Of a stretch of 64,000 bases of DNA, positions 60,896 to 64,000 are shown in pieces. The stretch lies in the NCBI RefSeq assembly GCF_013409595.1, contig NZ_JACCBD010000001.1, positions 3,100,001-3,164,000 of the forward strand, written 5' to 3'. A program made the translations under genes and the position numbers. Positions within the stretch are counted from its first letter, which is position 1. Every line of letters starts with the position of its first letter. Source of the DNA: Leucobacter aridicollis (GTDB taxonomy: Bacteria; Actinomycetota; Actinomycetes; Actinomycetales; Microbacteriaceae). The notes under the pieces are model-generated. The model was not told the DNA's origin. It ran no database searches and saw only the letters and a program-made list of their open reading frames with translations.

Positions 60896-61890
60896 GCGTT
60901 TGCCGCCATCCTCACTCGAGGGTCGATAGCTGTGTAAAGGAGGTCGACCACCATGTTTCCCACGACGACGAAGAAGGCGGCAAGCAGTGTTACCCCCATG
61001 ATCACTGGTTGATCATTCTTTGTGATCGAGTCGGCCGCCATCTTTCCAATACCGTTGAGCCCAAACACGGTCTCAGTGATCAGTGCGCCCCCTAGCAACC
61101 CTGCGAAGTCCATGCCGAAGATCGTCACAATTGGTGTGAGCGCTGGCCGCAGAGCATGCCGGCGCCAGACGAGGCTCGGTTTGAGCCCCTTTGCGCGTGC
61201 GGTGCGAACGTAGTTCTCTTGCAGAGTGTCAATGACGTTTGCTCGCGTAAGTCGCGTGTAAACAGCTGAATATCCAACAGCGAGCACAATCCACGGCATT
61301 AAGAAGTTCAAGAACCACTGAGTCGGATTATCGACGAACTTGACGGCCTGTGGAAAGGGCAACCACCCGAGTGTAACCACAAGCACGAACTGCATCACGA
61401 GCGCGAGCACATAGTTCGGGATCGACATGCCTGTGAGTGTGAGCCCTGCGACGAACCGGTCTAGGAATTTTCCTTCCTTTACTGCACTGAGAACCCCACC
61501 AGCGACGCCAGCGAGGAGCCAGAGAACTGATGCACCGATCGCCACCGTCGCGGTTACAGGAAGGCGCTGGACCATCATGTCGGTGACCTGCTGACCGCTC
61601 TGGAAGGAATAGCCGAGGCAGGGTGCGGCGCATTCAATGATCCCGGCGCCTTCACCATATGTGCGGCCAACAAGGAGTCCAGAAATGAAGGTCCAGAACT
61701 GAGTCCAGAACGGCTGATCGAGACCCAGGTTCAGACGAATCTGATCGATGCGTTCGGGCGTGCAGTTCTTCCCGCAGACTTGGACCGCGGGATCCGGCGA
61801 GAGCACGAAGAAGATCACGAAAGTGAACATCGCCACTAAGAACAGCACGATAATCATGCCGAGGAACCTGTTTGCGAAGAAGCGGATCAT
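60892..61890 (-). CDS. Oligopeptide ABC transporter permease (DppB type)
   Basis: The 332-residue membrane protein has the DppB-type start (IRFFANRFLGMIIVLFLVAMFTFVIFF in a first helix), an external loop (about residues 30-95), and five more helices. The coupling loop carries YTRLTRANVIDTLQENYVRTARAKGL. The external loop has four Cys (CGKNCTP and IECAAPC), an unusual feature that could form disulfide bonds. It overlaps its neighbours by 4 bases on each side. Confidence 0.93.
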   Translation of the reverse strand: MIRFFANRFLGMIIVLFLVAMFTFVIFFVLSPDPAVQVCGKNCTPERIDQIRLNLGLDQPFWTQFWTFISGLLVGRTYGEGAGIIECAAPCLGYSFQSGQQVTDMMVQRLPVTATVAIGASVLWLLAGVAGGVLSAVKEGKFLDRFVAGLTLTGMSIPNYVLALVMQFVLVVTLGWLPFPQAVKFVDNPTQWFLNFLMPWIVLAVGYSAVYTRLTRANVIDTLQENYVRTARAKGLKPSLVWRRHALRPALTPIVTIFGMDFAGLLGGALITETVFGLNGIGKMAADSITKNDQPVIMGVTLLAAFFVVVGNMVVDLLYTAIDPRVRMAANA

Positions 61891-62861
61891 GGCCGGCCCT
61901 CCCCTGTCTGAACAAGTTTCTTGACTCGGTCACCCAGCACAGTAAAAGACAGCACAAGCAAGAACAGGCACACACCCGGAATGATGAAGTACATCGGGTC
62001 AACGGCGTACCACACAACAGAGCTAGCAATCATCTGCCCCCAAGAAGGCGCAGGGGGGACAACGCCCACACCCAAGAAGGACAGCCCTGCTTCTGTGCCG
62101 ATGTAACCGGGTACGGCAAGCGTCGACATAACGATAATCGTCGACATCAGATTGGGCAGGATCTCCTTGAACAAGATCTGCGCATTGGTTGCGCCTGAGG
62201 ACTGCGCAGCTTCCACAAACTCGCGCTGCTTCAAAGACATAGTTTGGCCCCGAACAATGCGAGCCAAGTACGGCCAGCCGAACACGGAGATCACCACCAC
62301 TAGCAAGAACTGGCGGTTGTCTGCGGGCAACGCCGAGAGAATAGCGATCATGAAGATGAGCGCTGGAAAGGCCATGAGAAATTCCATCACCCGGGAGATG
62401 AGGCCATCAATTTTGCCGCCAAAATAACCGGCCAGAAGCCCGAAGACCACACCGAGGAACGTCGTGAGCAGTGTGGCTGAGATAGCAATGGTCATCGATA
62501 CACGTGCACCGTAAACAACGCGTGCGAAAATGTCTCTTCCGCTACCCGGCTCAACTCCAAGCCAATGCTCTGAGCTAATGCCACCAAACGCTCCCAGCGG
62601 CACCCCGCCGAGGTCGGGATTAATCGCTTTCTGGTCGAACTCGTAGGGTGACCACCCACTGAGTCTCACGAGCAAGGGTGCTGTGATTGCTACCAAGGCG
62701 ATCAATAGTATGTAAGCCAGCGAAAACACGGCTGCCCGGTCTCGCATAAGGGCATTGAAGAATCCACGAGCCCGTGTGGGCGGCGCGCCCGAACCTGAGT
62801 TCAAGTTCGGGGCACCGCCCTCAGGACCCTCGACCTCCATGTTGGTCGTGGTGATGGTCAT
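61887..62861 (-). CDS. Oligopeptide ABC transporter permease (DppC type)
   Basis: The 324-residue permease has a hydrophilic N-terminal segment of about 40 residues, a first helix, an external loop with GVEPGSGRDIFARVVYGARVS (the conserved DppC block GTDxxGRDxxSRxxxGxR), and the coupling loop RIVRGQTMSLKQREFVEAAQSSGATN. It pairs with the DppB-type protein. It starts 6 bases after the binding-protein stop and overlaps DppB by 4 bases. Confidence 0.93.
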   Translation of the reverse strand: MTITTTNMEVEGPEGGAPNLNSGSGAPPTRARGFFNALMRDRAAVFSLAYILLIALVAITAPLLVRLSGWSPYEFDQKAINPDLGGVPLGAFGGISSEHWLGVEPGSGRDIFARVVYGARVSMTIAISATLLTTFLGVVFGLLAGYFGGKIDGLISRVMEFLMAFPALIFMIAILSALPADNRQFLLVVVISVFGWPYLARIVRGQTMSLKQREFVEAAQSSGATNAQILFKEILPNLMSTIIVMSTLAVPGYIGTEAGLSFLGVGVVPPAPSWGQMIASSVVWYAVDPMYFIIPGVCLFLLVLSFTVLGDRVKKLVQTGEGRP

Positions 62862-62867
62862 CTGTTG

Positions 62868-64000
62868 TTAGCCTCGCGAAGGATCTTTCAGGCCGATAAT
62901 TGTCAGATCGGTCATGCTCGTACTCGGGTGGTAACCAGTCACATTCTCACCGGGCAAGAACACCCCCTTCTCGAATACGAGGGGAGCAATCGGCGCCAGA
63001 TTCATGATTTCCTCGTCGAGATTTCCCCACTGAGTGTTCGCCTCGTCGAGATCAGTAATGGCCTTGATTTCGTCGATCCGGCCGTTGATGGCGTCATCAT
63101 TGAGCTGAGCAAGATTTGAATTGCCCTTCTCAGTGATAAGGCGACCATCAAAAAGCGGAGGGAGGAAGGTGCTCGCGCTCGATGCCCAGTCAGGGCACCA
63201 ACCGGTGATCGCTGCATCGGTCTGCTGCGAGGGCGTTCCGATGGTCTCGTAGTAGGTCGAAGTGTCGATCACGTTGAGCTTCACGTCAACGCCGATCTTC
63301 GAGAGCGCCTGCTGAATAGCTTCGGACTGGGCCTGAATCTTTGGCTGCGCCCGGGTATCAAGGGTGAAACTGAAGCCACTTCCGACGCCGGCCTGATCCA
63401 GGAGTTTCTTGGCCGCCTCGGGATCACCGCTATTGCCTTCACTCGGGTAAAGGTCAAACTCGCGATGGCCAGAAACGGCTGCTGGAATGATAGTCGTCGC
63501 GGGGTCAGCAAGGGTGGTTCCACCGGTCGCGTTCACAATTGCGGAACGATCAATCGCGAGGTTAATGGCTTGGCGCACCTCGACCTGGTCGAAAGGCGCT
63601 TTCGTGGTGTTCATTGACATGTAAGTGGTGCAGAACGCGGGCGAGTTTACGATTCGCTCGGCAAGCTTTGGGTCCTGCAATCGAGGCAGTGTTGCGGCCT
63701 GAACAACGCCCGCAATCGCGTTCACATCGCGGCCTTGTCCGGCAATGAGGCGCTCATCGATCGTAGAGCCATCGATGCCGACAACGAACTCCCAGGCGTC
63801 TGGATAGGCCTTTCGCAGGTCGTCGGTCTTGGCGTCCCAGTTCTCATTGCGCTCAAGCTTGATTACGCTTCCAGGAGTGTACTCCGCGAGCGTGTAGGGG
63901 CCCGACGCGATGACGTCCTTGAGGAAGGTGTCGCCTGCGCCACTATTGACTGGGAAAGGCACTGCGTTCGATTGCGCGAGCACATTGTCGAACTCGGGGA
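62868..64000 (-). CDS. Oligopeptide ABC transporter substrate-binding protein, N-terminal part outside the window
   Basis: The visible 377 residues are the C-terminal part of a family 5 solute-binding protein. They include VIASGPYTLAEYTPGSVIKLERNENW (two blocks), FDQVEVRQAINLAIDRSAIV, AAKKLLDQAGVGSGF, DVKLNVIDTSTYYE and the final GVFLPGENVTGYHPS, all in the usual order of DppA/OppA-type proteins. The frame continues through the right edge, so signal peptide and lipobox are not visible. It begins the importer operon and determines which peptides are taken up. Confidence 0.92.
   Translation of the reverse strand, partial: PEFDNVLAQSNAVPFPVNSGAGDTFLKDVIASGPYTLAEYTPGSVIKLERNENWDAKTDDLRKAYPDAWEFVVGIDGSTIDERLIAGQGRDVNAIAGVVQAATLPRLQDPKLAERIVNSPAFCTTYMSMNTTKAPFDQVEVRQAINLAIDRSAIVNATGGTTLADPATTIIPAAVSGHREFDLYPSEGNSGDPEAAKKLLDQAGVGSGFSFTLDTRAQPKIQAQSEAIQQALSKIGVDVKLNVIDTSTYYETIGTPSQQTDAAITGWCPDWASSASTFLPPLFDGRLITEKGNSNLAQLNDDAINGRIDEIKAITDLDEANTQWGNLDEEIMNLAPIAPLVFEKGVFLPGENVTGYHPSTSMTDLTIIGLKDPSRG

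Overview
The window is high-GC DNA with GTG and TTG starts, leaderless-looking promoters, PucR/CdaR regulators and long chains of overlapping genes. This fits an actinobacterium, probably a Microbacteriaceae member such as Leucobacter; the genus is a guess from gene style, not a database match. No rRNA, tRNA, CRISPR array, insertion sequence or phage gene was seen. About 57 protein genes fill almost the whole window.

Layout. 1-2159: the 3' part of a biotin carboxylase/BCCP gene and a YcsI-type protein. 2212-14486: housekeeping and transport genes (three MFS transporters, a lipoate ligase with swapped domain order, VOC protein, MetE-like protein, quinone oxidoreductase, thiolase, D,D-carboxypeptidase, FUSC protein). 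14634-21456: a minus-strand operon (MHS transporter, RidA, RraA, ThDP enzyme, M20 carbamoyl-amidohydrolase type) with a divergent PucR/CdaR regulator. 21519-25441: zinc-ribbon protein, SDR, GlsB-like membrane protein, acyl-CoA ligase. 25520-40846: a DMT transporter divergent from a tightly coupled plus-strand catabolic operon. That operon has a NitT/TauT-type ABC importer, two amidohydrolases, an SMP-30 lactonase, a VOC protein, E1 alpha and beta, an SDR, an M20 peptidase, a PucR regulator and a gamma-glutamyltransferase; its substrate is unknown. 41185-45249: PpnP, a third PucR-type regulator, an MHS transporter and a PEP-mutase-family enzyme.

45346-64000 is one continuous minus-strand gene series and the most interesting part. 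Read in the direction of transcription it encodes: an oligopeptide ABC importer (binding protein, two permeases, two ATPases), a proline-iminopeptidase-type hydrolase, an Xaa-Pro aminopeptidase, a GH36 alpha-galactosidase, a GH127 beta-L-arabinofuranosidase, a LacI regulator, AraD, AraB, AraA and aldose 1-epimerase. The visible glycosidases have no signal peptide. Plant extensins are Ser-Hyp repeat proteins with alpha-galactose on Ser and beta-L-arabinofuranosides on Hyp. The locus therefore reads as a complete route for importing extensin-type glycopeptides, stripping both sugars in the cytoplasm, cutting the proline-rich backbone and sending L-arabinose to the pentose phosphate pathway. This is an inference from gene content and gene coupling. 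The conserved active-site residues and gene overlaps are directly visible.
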